Shown piece after piece: positions 29,251-39,520 of a DNA stretch of 64,000 bases. The translations under genes and the position numbers were made by a program. Source of the stretch: Lactobacillus acidophilus (GTDB taxonomy: Bacteria; Bacillota; Bacilli; Lactobacillales; Lactobacillaceae); assembly GCF_034298135.1 (NCBI RefSeq), contig NZ_CP139575.1:992001-1056000 (forward strand). Direction: 5' to 3'. Numbering within the stretch: the stretch's first letter is position 1; the number at the start of each line of letters is the position of its first letter. Under the pieces are notes generated by a model. That model saw nothing but the letters and a program-made list of their open reading frames with translations, did not search any database and was not told the origin of the DNA.

Positions 29251-30603
29251 TTAATCAAAGAATTTCTTAAAGAAACTCTTCAAGCCATTTGTTTTTTCTT
29301 TATTATTTTCTTCGTCCTCAGTAGAATCATCTGCGGACATTTTGCCTCTATTATATGCTTCTTTGGCTTCACTTTCACTACTAGAAACCGTTCTTTTAGA
29401 AATCTTGGAACTTTTTGGCTTAGATTCTGTTTCTTCAGTAGCAATTTCACCAAAACCATAAATTACGCCATTAACAAGATAATCAATTTCTGACATTCTA
29501 TAAGAGTAATTTACAATGCCATAAGCTGCTGTATAAATAGGGTTTCGCATTCCGATTTGGTCAGGTTGATAAATACGAGCTTTTACATTTAAGCCATTGG
29601 CTGTCAAAGTGTCAATTCCTTGTAATAAACTAGTACCACCAGTAATTACAATTCCACCAGGTTGCTTTAAAGCATTATGCTTGGCAAGGCCTTTACCAAG
29701 TCTAGTCAAAATTTGTTCAACTCTTGCATTAATAATTTCACTAAGATATACTTCATCAACCATATGTTGACCATTTGCGCCAACACTATTAACAGAAAAT
29801 TTATCATTTTTTGAAGCAAAGTTTGGATCCGCAAAACCATAGTCTAATTTAATTTGTTCTGCATCACTTTTAGAAATGCTTAAGACAGTAGAAATATCAT
29901 TAGTAATATCGCTTCCGCCTTCTAAGTCAATATTCGCATACTTAATTTGACCTTCTTTAATGACAGTAGCAGTACTTACACCGCCACCAAGATCAATTAT
30001 AACAGAACCAAAAGTTCTTTCACTTTCGCTTAAAGCAACACTAGAGATTGCCAAAGGAGTAGGTACAAAAAAGTTATTATGATATCCAGCACGTTCAATT
30101 GCTTTTTTAATATTATGAAGTGGACCAGTAGGTGCTGTAAGCAAAATTCCACTTACACCCAAAGAACGCGCAATCATCTTTCTAGGATCATCGACTTCTG
30201 TTTTACCATCAATCAAAAATCTACTTGGCAAAAAAGTTATTGCTTCGCGATTATCTTTTGCTGCTGAACGAATTGCAGATTGAATCGTTCTTCTAACATC
30301 ATTATTATCAACTTCTTGACCTTGTTCACCTACATTAGCAAAACCTGTAGCGGTCTCCAATTGAAGCATTCCAACAGGAATACCTGCAACAACACTATAA
30401 ATTTTAGCATTTGTCTTTTCTGCCACACCTTTAAGTGCACGACTAATTGCCGCTGCAGTTTGGTCAATATCAACAATTTGTCCATGTCGCATCCCAGAAT
30501 TTGGCGTAGTGACTGCGCCAATAACTTTTCCAGAATCTGCAACAACGGCTTTTACGCTCGTGGTTCCTATGTCAAGTCCCACTAAAAGATTTGAATTCTC
30601 CAA
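29251..30603 (-). CDS. ftsA: cell division protein FtsA
   Basis: This 450-residue actin-like protein anchors FtsZ to the membrane. The ATPase motifs [15 protein letters not shown] (residue 7 onward), [13 protein letters not shown] and [13 protein letters not shown] are intact, and the C-terminal amphipathic helix [11 protein letters not shown] is the membrane anchor. The start is TTG 30603, after GGGGG at 8 bases. An extended -10 (TGTTAAAAT, 30635-30643) in the 60-base gap before it could give ftsAZ an extra promoter. Confidence 0.95.
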   Translation of the reverse strand: MENSNLLVGLDIGTTSVKAVVADSGKVIGAVTTPNSGMRHGQIVDIDQTAAAISRALKGVAEKTNAKIYSVVAGIPVGMLQLETATGFANVGEQGQEVDNNDVRRTIQSAIRSAAKDNREAITFLPSRFLIDGKTEVDDPRKMIARSLGVSGILLTAPTGPLHNIKKAIERAGYHNNFFVPTPLAISSVALSESERTFGSVIIDLGGGVSTATVIKEGQIKYANIDLEGGSDITNDISTVLSISKSDAEQIKLDYGFADPNFASKNDKFSVNSVGANGQHMVDEVYLSEIINARVEQILTRLGKGLAKHNALKQPGGIVITGGTSLLQGIDTLTANGLNVKARIYQPDQIGMRNPIYTAAYGIVNYSYRMSEIDYLVNGVIYGFGEIATEETESKPKSSKISKRTVSSSESEAKEAYNRGKMSADDSTEDEENNKEKTNGLKSFFKKFFD

Positions 30604-30663
30604 AATTAAGCCCCCATAATACTTACCATTAAAAATTTTAACATATATGATTCTGTAAACACG

Positions 30664-31521
30664 CTATGATAAACCATAAGCATTCTTTTCACTCGAGGTT
30701 AATGGTCTACTAAATGCACCTATTTCCAAATCAATTAGACTATTCTTTCCGGCCTTTAATTTAATCGTATCATAATATTTAACTTTACTCTTCAAAGTTG
30801 AAATATTACCAATTATTACATTGCCATCTTTCATAACCAAAATAACTTGGGAATCTCGTCTGGTATTTCCACTTAATAATTTTACCTGATCTTTGAATGT
30901 TTTAGGCAAACTATCAAACAACTTAAGGTCTTCTTTTAAAGGAGCCGACTTACTATATCCAACAAAAACGGGCTTATCTTGATCTACTTGTGACCATTTT
31001 ACTGACTTAGTAGCTAATTTACCATTATCTAAAATTTTACGATAACTATCGCCATCTTTTAAATATCCCAAAGTTTTACGTTCATTGATTTGCAAAATTA
31101 ATTGATTTACATGACCTAAATGCACTTGAGCACTTTGAATCTCCGGATATTTCCTAGATAATTTTTGACTTAGATCCTTTTGTTGAAATAGATAATCAAA
31201 TACTTTATCGCTGGCCTTAATTTTGGATATCTTAACAATTTCCTTAACTGGTAAATCAGTAGTTCCTACTACTTTTACCGTACTAATATTTGCCAACGGA
31301 GAAATATAGTACCCTAAAGCCGCAATTGCTAAGATTGAAATCGTCATTATTAACCCGAGCCTGCGCCTTAATGACCTACGTCTTTCTGCCTGTAAACTAG
31401 AAAGTGAGGCAGAAATCTTTGCTTTAGATTTGCGACTATTTTTTTGTTGGTTAAACTCATGATTCAAGTAAGGTGATAATTCTTTTCTTGGATCAATTTT
31501 AGTTACCGGTTTTTTTGCCAT
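30664..31521 (-). CDS. divIB: cell division protein DivIB/FtsQ
   Basis: This 285-residue bitopic membrane protein is part of the FtsL-DivIB-DivIC divisome complex. It has a basic cytoplasmic N-terminus, one membrane helix (LIMTISILAIAALGYYI), a POTRA domain beginning ISTVKVVGTTDLPVKEIV, and the FtsQ/DivIB beta domain. The start is ATG 31521, after GGTGAGG; the GTG at 31530 is the alternative. DivIC is not in this window. Confidence 0.9.
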   Translation of the reverse strand: MAKKPVTKIDPRKELSPYLNHEFNQQKNSRKSKAKISASLSSLQAERRRSLRRRLGLIMTISILAIAALGYYISPLANISTVKVVGTTDLPVKEIVKISKIKASDKVFDYLFQQKDLSQKLSRKYPEIQSAQVHLGHVNQLILQINERKTLGYLKDGDSYRKILDNGKLATKSVKWSQVDQDKPVFVGYSKSAPLKEDLKLFDSLPKTFKDQVKLLSGNTRRDSQVILVMKDGNVIIGNISTLKSKVKYYDTIKLKAGKNSLIDLEIGAFSRPLTSSEKNAYGLS

Positions 31522-31538
31522 CTGCCTCACCTACCTTC

Positions 31539-32645
31539 TTAGCGTGAAATTTCTTCCATCACTTTAATTACTTGATCAGATGCATCTGGTACTCCAAGTG
31601 CTTTTGAGGCTTCACTCATTTCATTAGCATATTTTTCATCTAATAAAATATGATCAATAGAAGAAACGAAATTATTAGGATTTAAATCATCTTCAGGAAT
31701 TACTAATGCAGCACCTGCTTTTTCTAAATCAAGCGCATTCTTCATTTGGTGATTATGAGTTACATTTGGACTAGGAATTAAAATGACAGGTACACCTAAA
31801 GCAGTAAATTCAGCTATACTTGTTGCACCAGATCTTGAAACAACACATGTCATTTCTGGAAGTAATGCAGGCATATTTTGAATATATGGCAAAATCTTAA
31901 TGTTATCACCATAGTCAACGCCCTCTAATTTCTTTTGAACAGAATCAAAGTAGTAGGTACCAGTAGCCCAAATAATTTGATATGGCTTTTTCTTAAGTTC
32001 CATCAAAGATTTAAGCATAATTCGGTTAATTGCTAATGCACCACGAGATCCACCAAATACTAAGACAGTTGGCATTTGCGGATTTAAGCCTAATTCTTTT
32101 TGCAAGTTCACCTTATCTTCATGAAGACCTAAAACTTGTTGTGAACGCGGATTTCCTGTTTTTACCAATTTCTTTTTCTCAGGGAATTCTTTAGCTGCGT
32201 CATCAAAAGTATAACAAATCTTATCAACATAATGCCCCAAGAATTTATTAGCTAATCCGACAACAGAATTTGATTCATGAATCATAGTAGGGATATGCAT
32301 TTTTGCAGCTTCATATACCATAGCACCACTCACATAACCACCAGTACCTAAAACGACATCGGGTTTAAATTCTTGCAAAATTTTACGTGCGCTCTTGGTA
32401 GCTTGGAAGAACAATTTAATTGTTTCAAAATTTTTTAACGGGTGTTTACGATTAAATCCTTGAATTTGGATTGTTTCAAAATTAACACCTGCAGCAGGCA
32501 CAATTTTTGATTCTAATCCCTTTTGTGTACCTACAAATAAGATTTCATCGTTTTTACTAATGCCACGTTCTTTCAAACGTTCAATAATTGCCATGATTGG
32601 ATAAATGTGACCACCTGTGCCACCACCTGTAAATATAACTCTCAT
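31539..32645 (-). CDS. murG: UDP-GlcNAc transferase MurG
   Basis: This 368-residue GT28 glycosyltransferase turns lipid I into lipid II. It has the N-terminal TGGGTGGHIYP loop, VVLGTGGYVSG, a second glycine loop VFGGSRGALAIN, and the donor-binding SRSGATSIAE with LIPSPNVTHNHQ. It lies 2 bases from murD and 17 bases from divIB in the dcw operon. Confidence 0.96.
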   Translation of the reverse strand: MRVIFTGGGTGGHIYPIMAIIERLKERGISKNDEILFVGTQKGLESKIVPAAGVNFETIQIQGFNRKHPLKNFETIKLFFQATKSARKILQEFKPDVVLGTGGYVSGAMVYEAAKMHIPTMIHESNSVVGLANKFLGHYVDKICYTFDDAAKEFPEKKKLVKTGNPRSQQVLGLHEDKVNLQKELGLNPQMPTVLVFGGSRGALAINRIMLKSLMELKKKPYQIIWATGTYYFDSVQKKLEGVDYGDNIKILPYIQNMPALLPEMTCVVSRSGATSIAEFTALGVPVILIPSPNVTHNHQMKNALDLEKAGAALVIPEDDLNPNNFVSSIDHILLDEKYANEMSEASKALGVPDASDQVIKVMEEISR

Positions 32646-32647
32646 TT

Positions 32648-34027
32648 TTATTTAGTTTTTAATTCCTCAACAAATCTAACAAAGTAATCGCCACGTTCTT
32701 CGAAAGTTCTAAATTGATCCCATGAAGCACATGCAGGTGAAAATAGTATTACATCACCTGGTTCAGTTAATTCATATGCTCTAGGAACTGCTTCTTGAAG
32801 GGTATTAACAATTACAATCTCCTTAATACCTGCTTTTCTAGCGGCATCAGCTAATAAATATTTAGTTTCACCATAAAGTACAATTGATTTAACATGTTTC
32901 TTAAATAATGGAACTAAATCATCAAATGTAAATCCTCTGTCTAGTCCCCCTGCAATCAAAACTTCGGGTTCTTTAAACGCAGGAATAGCTACCGTAGCAG
33001 CTTCAATATTAGTCGACTTAGAATCATTATAAATCTTACGTCCATCAAGTGTTGTTACATATTGTAAACGATGTTTAGCACCAGTAAAAGTACTTAATAC
33101 AGCAGCAATATCTTCATTATCTGCTCCCATAAGTTTAGCAATTGCAATTGCTACAAGACTGTTTTGTAAATTATGAACGCCTGGAAGTTTAATATCCGCA
33201 ATCTTCATAATCTTTTCGTCTTGACTTTCAAGATACTCATCACCAATAAAGTAATCAGCATTGTGATCAGTTTCTGAGAAAGTCTGCATTTTGGCTGGGG
33301 ATACTTCTTTTTCTTTTGCCAAAATATCTTTTTGATCAAAGTTAGCAATAAAGTAATCATCGCTATTTTGAGTTCTAGTAACGTTTAATTTAGCATCAAC
33401 GTAATTTTCGAAAGTCTTATGATAATCAAGGTGAACATTATTATAGATATCAACAATCGCTGCTACCTTAGGCTTAATATCAGTTACACCTAATAATTGG
33501 AAACTTGAAATTTCAACTACTAAAATATCATCTTTAGTAGCTTTAGGAACTACTTCTGAAATAGGAACACCAATATTACCAACTGCATATGCATGATGGC
33601 CTGTTTTTTGTAAATGATGATCCAAAATTCTTTGTGTAAGCATTACAGTAGTAGTCTTACCATTTGAACCAGTAATACATACATAAGGAGCGTCACTACA
33701 GCTTAAAGCAACTTCAGGTTCAGTGATAATTGGAATATCTAATTCTTCAGCTTTTTTAACCATTGGATTTTCATACGGAATACCTGGATTTTTAACTAAA
33801 TAATCAAAATGTTCTTCTTCAAGCAAATCAACTGGATGATATCCGCCAATTACGCGCACACCTTTAGCTTTTAATTCTTGTGCCTTTTCATTTTTATCAA
33901 GATCAGCTTTATCGTTTAAAGTTAAATTAGCACCTAATTTTAAAAGAAGTTCACTAACTGCAAAGCCACTTTTTCCTAATCCTAAAACTAAAATATTCTT
34001 ATTATCATAAGTTTTAATATCTTTCAT
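32648..34027 (-). CDS. murD: UDP-N-acetylmuramoylalanine-D-glutamate ligase
   Basis: This 459-residue Mur ligase adds D-Glu to UDP-MurNAc-L-Ala. It has the N-terminal Rossmann domain (NILVLGLGKSGFAVSELL), ATP-binding ITGSNGKTTT (about residue 119), the conserved NVHLDYH motif, and a C-terminal domain with IAGGLDRG. It lies 3 bases from mraY. Confidence 0.96.
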   Translation of the reverse strand: MKDIKTYDNKNILVLGLGKSGFAVSELLLKLGANLTLNDKADLDKNEKAQELKAKGVRVIGGYHPVDLLEEEHFDYLVKNPGIPYENPMVKKAEELDIPIITEPEVALSCSDAPYVCITGSNGKTTTVMLTQRILDHHLQKTGHHAYAVGNIGVPISEVVPKATKDDILVVEISSFQLLGVTDIKPKVAAIVDIYNNVHLDYHKTFENYVDAKLNVTRTQNSDDYFIANFDQKDILAKEKEVSPAKMQTFSETDHNADYFIGDEYLESQDEKIMKIADIKLPGVHNLQNSLVAIAIAKLMGADNEDIAAVLSTFTGAKHRLQYVTTLDGRKIYNDSKSTNIEAATVAIPAFKEPEVLIAGGLDRGFTFDDLVPLFKKHVKSIVLYGETKYLLADAARKAGIKEIVIVNTLQEAVPRAYELTEPGDVILFSPACASWDQFRTFEERGDYFVRFVEELKTK

Positions 34028-34030
34028 TTT

Positions 34031-34999
34031 TTATCCCCAAATTGCTAAATACAAAATACTACAAATTAAGCCAACAAGCCAAAAGACAATATCAACTTTC
34101 CATTCTGACCAACCAAGCATTTCAAAGTGGTGGTGAATAGGAGTCATCTTAAAAATTCTCTTACCTGTAGTTTGGAATGAAATAACCTGTAAAATTACAC
34201 TAGCAGTTTCACAAACAAATACAATACCGATAAGTAATAATGACCATGGTCTGTTAAGCATAATACTTACGGTTGCAAGTCCACCACCAAGAGCAAGTGA
34301 ACCCGCATCCCCCATAAAGATTTTAGCCGGCTTATGGTTAAAAATAAAGAAGGCAATTAATCCACCGATCACACTCATACAAAAAGCCAAAACGGCAAAA
34401 TTCTTTTGTTTAAATGCAATATAAGCATATGTACCATATGCCACAATTGATAAACCAGTTGCTAAACCATCAAGACCATCTGAAAGGTTAACAGCATTAG
34501 AAAAACCAACCAGCCAGAAAATAATGAAGATAGTAAATAATGCAATACTATGAACAACACCTGCAAAAGGAATATATAAACCAAATTGAAAATGATCGCT
34601 TGAGGCAATCAAGACAATTACAACGGCAATAATAATTTGCAATGCCAACTTTTGCCAAGCTCTTAATCCCAAATTACGCTTATAGTAAAGCTTAATACCA
34701 TCATCAAGAAAACCAATAATTCCATATCCTAATAAACTGATTACTAAAATCCAGACAACTTTGTTTAAACTATGTTGCCAGGCAGCTACCCAAATAACAG
34801 AGATAACTGCCGCAATTACAAAGATGGTTCCTCCCATTGTAGGCGTTCCTGACTTCTTTTGGTGCCATTTAGGCCCTTCATCACGAATTTCTTGCCCCTC
34901 ATGGTGAGAATGCATGAAATTAATCAAGACAGGTAAAAAAATTACCGTCAACACTAGTGAACTAACTAAAGCAATACAACTTGCTAGCATAATACTCAT
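34031..34999 (-). CDS. mraY: phospho-N-acetylmuramoyl-pentapeptide transferase
   Basis: This 322-residue membrane enzyme makes lipid I on undecaprenyl phosphate. Ten membrane segments are expected, and the catalytic motifs are GFLDDGIKL (Asp pair), [13 protein letters not shown] and [11 protein letters not shown], followed by the MTPIHHHFE histidine cluster near the C-terminus. The start is ATG 34999 after AAAGGAG. Confidence 0.96.
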   Translation of the reverse strand: MSIMLASCIALVSSLVLTVIFLPVLINFMHSHHEGQEIRDEGPKWHQKKSGTPTMGGTIFVIAAVISVIWVAAWQHSLNKVVWILVISLLGYGIIGFLDDGIKLYYKRNLGLRAWQKLALQIIIAVVIVLIASSDHFQFGLYIPFAGVVHSIALFTIFIIFWLVGFSNAVNLSDGLDGLATGLSIVAYGTYAYIAFKQKNFAVLAFCMSVIGGLIAFFIFNHKPAKIFMGDAGSLALGGGLATVSIMLNRPWSLLLIGIVFVCETASVILQVISFQTTGKRIFKMTPIHHHFEMLGWSEWKVDIVFWLVGLICSILYLAIWG

Positions 35000-35005
35000 T
35001 CTATG

Positions 35006-37168
35006 CTACTCCTTTAAATTAACTTTTATTTTCTTTCCGGCTTTTAATTCTGTTCCTGCAGCTATACTTTGACTAGAAACAGTTCCGGTTCCCTTTATAC
35101 TAAATTTAACATCTGTCAAATTGGTAAATTGATGCAAATCATTTATACTCCAATTTTTCATATTAGGACAAACAACTTTTCCAGAGGTAGATACAAATAT
35201 TTTATCCCCTGATTCCAACTTTTCGCCCTTTTTAAGGCCTTGTTCGGTAATTCTGTCACCGTCGCCAACTTTAACCAAATTGAGTCCCACTTGTTTTGCC
35301 TTAGCTAGAGCTTGGCTATAAGTTAAGTTCTTAAAGTCTGGCACACTAACAGTAGTTGAAGTATCATCATTTTTGGCCATAGAAATAATTCTACTCATCA
35401 TTGGCTTAAAAATAGATGCTAAGATCTTTTCAGCAGTAGCACCACCTACTAAATGAGGCTGTTTAATCGTCAGATAAACACAATATCTAGGATTACTTGC
35501 TGGGTAAACGCCGACCACTGAGAAGATATAATTGCTATCACCTTTGAGATATCCGCCACCTTTTGGATTGGCAATTTGTGCTGTACCGGTCTTCACAGCG
35601 ATATCTGCATTCCCCATCTTATAAGCATTACCAGTACCTGACTGTTTGTTAAGAACTCGTTTCATGTTAGCTAAAACAACTTTTCGAGTTTTACTGCTAT
35701 AAATAGGTGACCCTACTTTTTGAATTTCGTATCCTTTAATCATATTGCCATCTGAATCGGTAACTTTATCAACCAATTGTGGCTTTACCATTTGACCATT
35801 ATTTGCTAATGAACTATATGCTTGCATCATCTGCATTACATTAACATTTACGCCTTGGCCAAATGCAGTAACCGCTTGATCGACTGGGGTTTTAAATGAA
35901 ATGAAACCTGGTTGTTCTCCAGGAAGAGTGATACCTGTTTTTTCTCCAATATGGAATTTATTCAAATATTTCTTCCAAGTTTTCGAACCCATTTTTTGTT
36001 CTAACTTAACAAACCCAGTATTACTTGAACGTTCAAAGGCTTGTGAAAATGGAATAGTTCCCCAACCAGAGGTCAACCAATCGTGAATAGTAGATCCCCC
36101 AACGTTTACTGAACCTGAACGATAATACTCATTCGGATTATAATTACCACTATTTACTACAGCAGCAAACGATAGTATTTTAAAGACAGAACCTGGCTCA
36201 TATGTATCTTGAACTAAAATATTTCTATATGATTTGGTCAAACCTTTTTTAGTCTGCGGATTAAACGTTGGACGCTGTGAAGCAGCTAATATTTTACCTG
36301 TCTTCATATCCTCAACTACTGCAGTTATTGAAGTTGGATCATAAGCCTTTTGAACTTCAGTTAAGCGTGATTCAAGATAACTTTGAAGTTGGGAATCAAG
36401 TGTCAAGTACAAGTTATTACCATTTTTAACCGGTTTATAAACTTGATTACCGTTAGGCATCTGATATTCCGATGCATCTACTGAAGAAATTCGATAACCA
36501 TCTGTACCAGTCAATGTATTATTGAAATAAGCTTCAATTCCCATAGTCCCAACCAAAGTTTCATCATTGGTCTTTTTATCATATTCAGGTTGAGCTAAGC
36601 CAACAATATGAGAAGCAAAATTACCATTAGGGTATAGACGAGATGGTGTAGCCAAAAACTTAATCCCTGGTAATTTCATTGCTTCAATTTTCTTCTTTTG
36701 TTTAATTGTTAACCCACTACCACCTGTTCCAAATTGAACCTGGAAAGCTTTATGCTTGGGATTTAAATATTGATAAATTTTATCAGCAGATAATGGCAAC
36801 ACTGTTGCTAGTTTTTCTGCTGTCTCTGTTTTATTAACAACATATTCTGGTTTATTCTTATAGTTAATCGAGGATTTGTCCAAAATTGCATAAATAGTAT
36901 ATAAATGCGAATCTTCAGCAATGGCTAAACCATTTCTATCATAAATAGTTCCACGCGTTGCCTTAATAACTTGATTTCGCCTATAAAGCTGTTGTGTTCT
37001 AGCGGACAAATTTTGTCCATTAACCGTTTTAGATATACCTATATATAAAAATCTAGCCGTAAATACAAGAAAAACCAAAGCGACAGCTACTTGGAGAAAT
37101 CTCCCTACTGTGAAGCGGTAGCTGTGGGCTTTGGATTTTTGTAATTTTAAATTACTGTTTTTTTTCAT
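35006..37168 (-). CDS. penicillin-binding protein, class B, with PASTA domains (PBP2x type)
   Basis: This 720-residue septal transpeptidase partners FtsW. It has a cytoplasmic tail, one membrane helix (about residues 22-45), a dimerisation domain with RGTIYDRNG, and a transpeptidase domain with the active serine in EPGSVFK, SSN in ERSSNTGF and KTGT in VKTGTAQ. Two C-terminal PASTA domains (from about residue 600, VSVPDFKNLTYSQALAKAK) mark it as PBP2x-like. The ATG shares a base with the ftsL stop (TAATG). Confidence 0.94.
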   Translation of the reverse strand: MKKNSNLKLQKSKAHSYRFTVGRFLQVAVALVFLVFTARFLYIGISKTVNGQNLSARTQQLYRRNQVIKATRGTIYDRNGLAIAEDSHLYTIYAILDKSSINYKNKPEYVVNKTETAEKLATVLPLSADKIYQYLNPKHKAFQVQFGTGGSGLTIKQKKKIEAMKLPGIKFLATPSRLYPNGNFASHIVGLAQPEYDKKTNDETLVGTMGIEAYFNNTLTGTDGYRISSVDASEYQMPNGNQVYKPVKNGNNLYLTLDSQLQSYLESRLTEVQKAYDPTSITAVVEDMKTGKILAASQRPTFNPQTKKGLTKSYRNILVQDTYEPGSVFKILSFAAVVNSGNYNPNEYYRSGSVNVGGSTIHDWLTSGWGTIPFSQAFERSSNTGFVKLEQKMGSKTWKKYLNKFHIGEKTGITLPGEQPGFISFKTPVDQAVTAFGQGVNVNVMQMMQAYSSLANNGQMVKPQLVDKVTDSDGNMIKGYEIQKVGSPIYSSKTRKVVLANMKRVLNKQSGTGNAYKMGNADIAVKTGTAQIANPKGGGYLKGDSNYIFSVVGVYPASNPRYCVYLTIKQPHLVGGATAEKILASIFKPMMSRIISMAKNDDTSTTVSVPDFKNLTYSQALAKAKQVGLNLVKVGDGDRITEQGLKKGEKLESGDKIFVSTSGKVVCPNMKNWSINDLHQFTNLTDVKFSIKGTGTVSSQSIAAGTELKAGKKIKVNLKE

Positions 37169-37530
37169 TAGCGAATTGTCCTAATGTTTTTATTAATTAG
37201 AGTTAATCCCTTTTCACGCGCAACTTTATTTAGACGTGTAGTAGAAGTTAACTCACCAATTTCTTGACGTAAATCGGTAACCTTGTTTTGTTCCTTAGCA
37301 ACTGACTGTTGATTTTCGGTCAACTCATGTTGAGCTGAAGTTGCAGAAATACTAGAAGAAACTAAAAAAATCATCATTCCCAAAGTGATGACACTACCTA
37401 AAATTAATAACGTTTTCTCTAGGATACTGTAAGGAACTTTATGTGGGTCAAGGATAACTCGTTGTCGTTTCTTGGAACCATTTCTTTTTCTTGGTTCATA
37501 TTCTATTTTTCTTGCTGAGCTGTCAGCCAT
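37168..37530 (-). CDS. ftsL: cell division protein FtsL
   Basis: This 120-residue bitopic protein has a basic N-terminus (RKRNGSKKRQR), one membrane helix (LLILGSVITLGMMIFLVS) and a leucine-zipper-like extracellular coiled coil. The start is ATG 37530, with AGAGGAAA upstream. The frame is open to 37575, which would overlap rsmH by 32 bases and is less likely. Position between rsmH and the PBP gene confirms the assignment. Confidence 0.88.
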   Translation of the reverse strand: MADSSARKIEYEPRKRNGSKKRQRVILDPHKVPYSILEKTLLILGSVITLGMMIFLVSSSISATSAQHELTENQQSVAKEQNKVTDLRQEIGELTSTTRLNKVAREKGLTLINKNIRTIR

Positions 37531-37543
37531 AGCATTTTCCTCT

Positions 37544-38491
37544 TTATAATTTCTCTGCAACCCGTAGTTTTGCACTGTGTGAGCGGTTGTTATTTTCTAA
37601 TTCAGAATCAGAAGCAACAATTGGTTTGCGATTTACCAATTTGAGTGTTGGTTTCATATCATCTGGTATAAAAGGCATTCCTCTTGGTACTTCAACCTCT
37701 GAATACTTTTTAAAAATTTTCTTAACGATTTTATCCTCATGAGACTGGAAAGTAATCACGCTAATTCGACCACCAGGTCGCAAAACCTTAATAGCCTCTT
37801 CCAATGATGCTTGTAAAACATCAAGTTCGTGATTAACGGCCACCCGTAAAGCTTGAAAACTCTTCTTAGCAGGGTGTCCCCCAGTTCTTCGTGCATATGC
37901 AGGAATAGCATCTTTAATTATGTCAACCAATTCAAAAGTTGTCACAATTGGCTTTTCCTTACGCTTTTCTACGATTTTATGAGCAATTTGGCGAGAAAAT
38001 TTTTCATCACCATATTGATACAAAATATCTGCCAGCTCTTTTTGACTTAAAGTATTAACTAACTGATATGCATCGAGATCTTGATCTTGATTCATTCTCA
38101 TATCAAGCCTTGCATTATAACGGTATGAAAAACCGCGATCAGCTTGATCAAATTGCGGAGAAGATACGCCTAAATCATAATATATGCCATCTATGCCATC
38201 TGTATAACCTAGCTTAACCAGATTCTCTTCCAAATTGCTAAAATTGTCATGTACAAGTTGTAATTTAGGCTCACTATCCGGCTTCAATAAATTAGCAAAG
38301 TTCAACTCTGCCGATTTTATTGCGTATTCATCTTGATCAAAACCTATCAACGTACCGGTGTCAATTTTACTGAGTAAATACTTAGCATGCCCGCCACCGC
38401 CAAAAGTTGCATCTACATAAAGACCATCGTTTTTCGGTTTTAAATTGTCGATAGTTTCGTGTAAGAGTACACTGGTGTGTTTGAATTTCAT
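37544..38491 (-). CDS. rsmH: 16S rRNA (cytosine1402-N4)-methyltransferase
   Basis: This 315-residue methyltransferase (formerly MraW) modifies C1402 in the ribosomal P site. It has the SAM motif VDATFGGGGHAKYLL (about residue 25), YYDLGVSSPQFDQADRGFSY, the RPGGRISVITFQSHEDKIVK segment and the C-terminal NNRSHSAKLRVAEK. The start is ATG 38491, 8 bases after mraZ. Confidence 0.96.
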   Translation of the reverse strand: MKFKHTSVLLHETIDNLKPKNDGLYVDATFGGGGHAKYLLSKIDTGTLIGFDQDEYAIKSAELNFANLLKPDSEPKLQLVHDNFSNLEENLVKLGYTDGIDGIYYDLGVSSPQFDQADRGFSYRYNARLDMRMNQDQDLDAYQLVNTLSQKELADILYQYGDEKFSRQIAHKIVEKRKEKPIVTTFELVDIIKDAIPAYARRTGGHPAKKSFQALRVAVNHELDVLQASLEEAIKVLRPGGRISVITFQSHEDKIVKKIFKKYSEVEVPRGMPFIPDDMKPTLKLVNRKPIVASDSELENNNRSHSAKLRVAEKL

Positions 38492-38499
38492 AGTTTGTT

Positions 38500-38931
38500 T
38501 TATAGTTCAATGTCGTCCAAATCTTCCGCGATGTCATCATAGTCTTCGTTAGCTTCCTCTTCAAAGCTTTCCCAACGTTCCTTAGACCAAATTTCTATTC
38601 GATCAGAAACACCTATAATGACACAATTTTTTATGAGTTTAGCATGTAATTTCAATGTCGGTGTTAGATTAACACGGCCTTGTTTATCAAACTCACATTC
38701 CATCGCACCAGAGTAAAACATACGCATAAACTTACGCGTGTTTCTCTTAGTCAACGGAAGTTTTGCTAATTTGGCTTCTATTTTTTGCCATTCTTCCATC
38801 GGATAGCCAAAAATACAGCCTTCCATTCCTCGCGTGAGCACCATCTTATCACCAATCTGTTCACGAAGTTTCGCTGGTATAATTAAGCGGCCCTTGCTAT
38901 CCAGATTGTGGTGATACTCACCCATGAACAT
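38500..38931 (-). CDS. mraZ: transcriptional regulator MraZ
   Basis: This 143-residue AbrB-like DNA-binding protein is the first gene of the dcw operon. Two SpoVT/AbrB-like halves are visible, GEYHHNLDSKGRLIIPAKLR at the start and ECEFDKQGRVNLTPTL near residue 80, each with the DxxGR motif. The family represses its own operon by binding GTGG-type direct repeats; three at 10-bp spacing lie right upstream. The start is ATG 38931 after AAGGGGG. Confidence 0.96.
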   Translation of the reverse strand: MFMGEYHHNLDSKGRLIIPAKLREQIGDKMVLTRGMEGCIFGYPMEEWQKIEAKLAKLPLTKRNTRKFMRMFYSGAMECEFDKQGRVNLTPTLKLHAKLIKNCVIIGVSDRIEIWSKERWESFEEEANEDYDDIAEDLDDIEL

Positions 38932-38945
38932 GGTCTAGCCCCCTT

Positions 38946-38984
38946 CCACTAAATAATTTACCACAATTCCCCACTCTCTACCAC
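38946..38984 (-). promoter_or_regulatory. MraZ operator repeats and extended -10 promoter of the dcw operon
   Basis: On the minus strand GTGG occurs at 38981-38984, 38971-38974 and 38961-38964, each exactly 10 bases apart, and once more at 38946-38949. The last of the three merges with an extended -10, TGGTAAATT (38955-38963). MraZ proteins are known to bind such repeats and repress their own promoter. The 5-base boxes with 5-base spacers match that pattern. Confidence 0.78.
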
Positions 38985-39042
38985 ATGCACAAGAAAAAAA
39001 TACATATTTTTAAATTTCTTTATAAAATTTCTTTGACAATAT

Positions 39043-39078
39043 AAAAAAGCGAGCAAATATTTAAATATTTGTCGCTTT
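39043..39078 (-). terminator. terminator of the DUF3397 gene
   Basis: AAAGCGA and TCGCTTT close a long A/T-rich stem (AAATATTTAAATATTT inside), followed by TTTT on the minus strand. It isolates the dcw promoter from upstream transcription. Confidence 0.7.
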
Positions 39079-39099
39079 AACTACAGTAATAATTTTTAA

Positions 39100-39429
39100 T
39101 TATAAAAACATCATTATTAATAAACCAAGATACCAAAAGCACGTACATGCTGCTAGATAATCCCATAATTTACGAATCGTTTTACCTAAAGAAATGTTTT
39201 TATTTCTAATTGCATCACTTAATGAAACTACAATCACTAAAATAAAATATAATAAAAAGCCATATGGCAAAAAAGATGGTCTATTTATGTGTAAAGTAAT
39301 TAAACTACAAGCTGCGATAAAAAAGAAAGGTAATACATCATAACCTCTAAATTGAGCTCGCGGAAAAATTTTATTAATTATAAAAGCAAGAGCTAAACCA
39401 ATAATTGGTAATAGGAAAATATAAAGCAT
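39100..39429 (-). CDS. DUF3397 family membrane protein
   Basis: This 109-residue protein has four predicted membrane helices (LYIFLLPIIGLALAFII, LPFFFIAACSLITL, FLLYFILVIVVSL and the last 20 residues). It fits the DUF3397 family found upstream of mraZ in lactobacilli. Function is unknown. The start is ATG 39429, with GGAGGAAC upstream; the frame is open to 39450. It diverges from the DUF4044 gene. Confidence 0.75.
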   Translation of the reverse strand: MLYIFLLPIIGLALAFIINKIFPRAQFRGYDVLPFFFIAACSLITLHINRPSFLPYGFLLYFILVIVVSLSDAIRNKNISLGKTIRKLWDYLAACTCFWYLGLLIMMFL

Positions 39430-39520
39430 AAAAGTTCCTCCATCAACCATTTTAAACTACAATTGAATTGAAAAAAACTATTAATAAGCATAAAATATTG
39501 TTCAAGTAGGAGGGTGTTTT

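Noticed and set aside
35006..37168. PASTA protein as a serine/threonine kinase
   Set aside because: The transpeptidase motifs SVFK, SSN and KTGT are present and there is no kinase domain.
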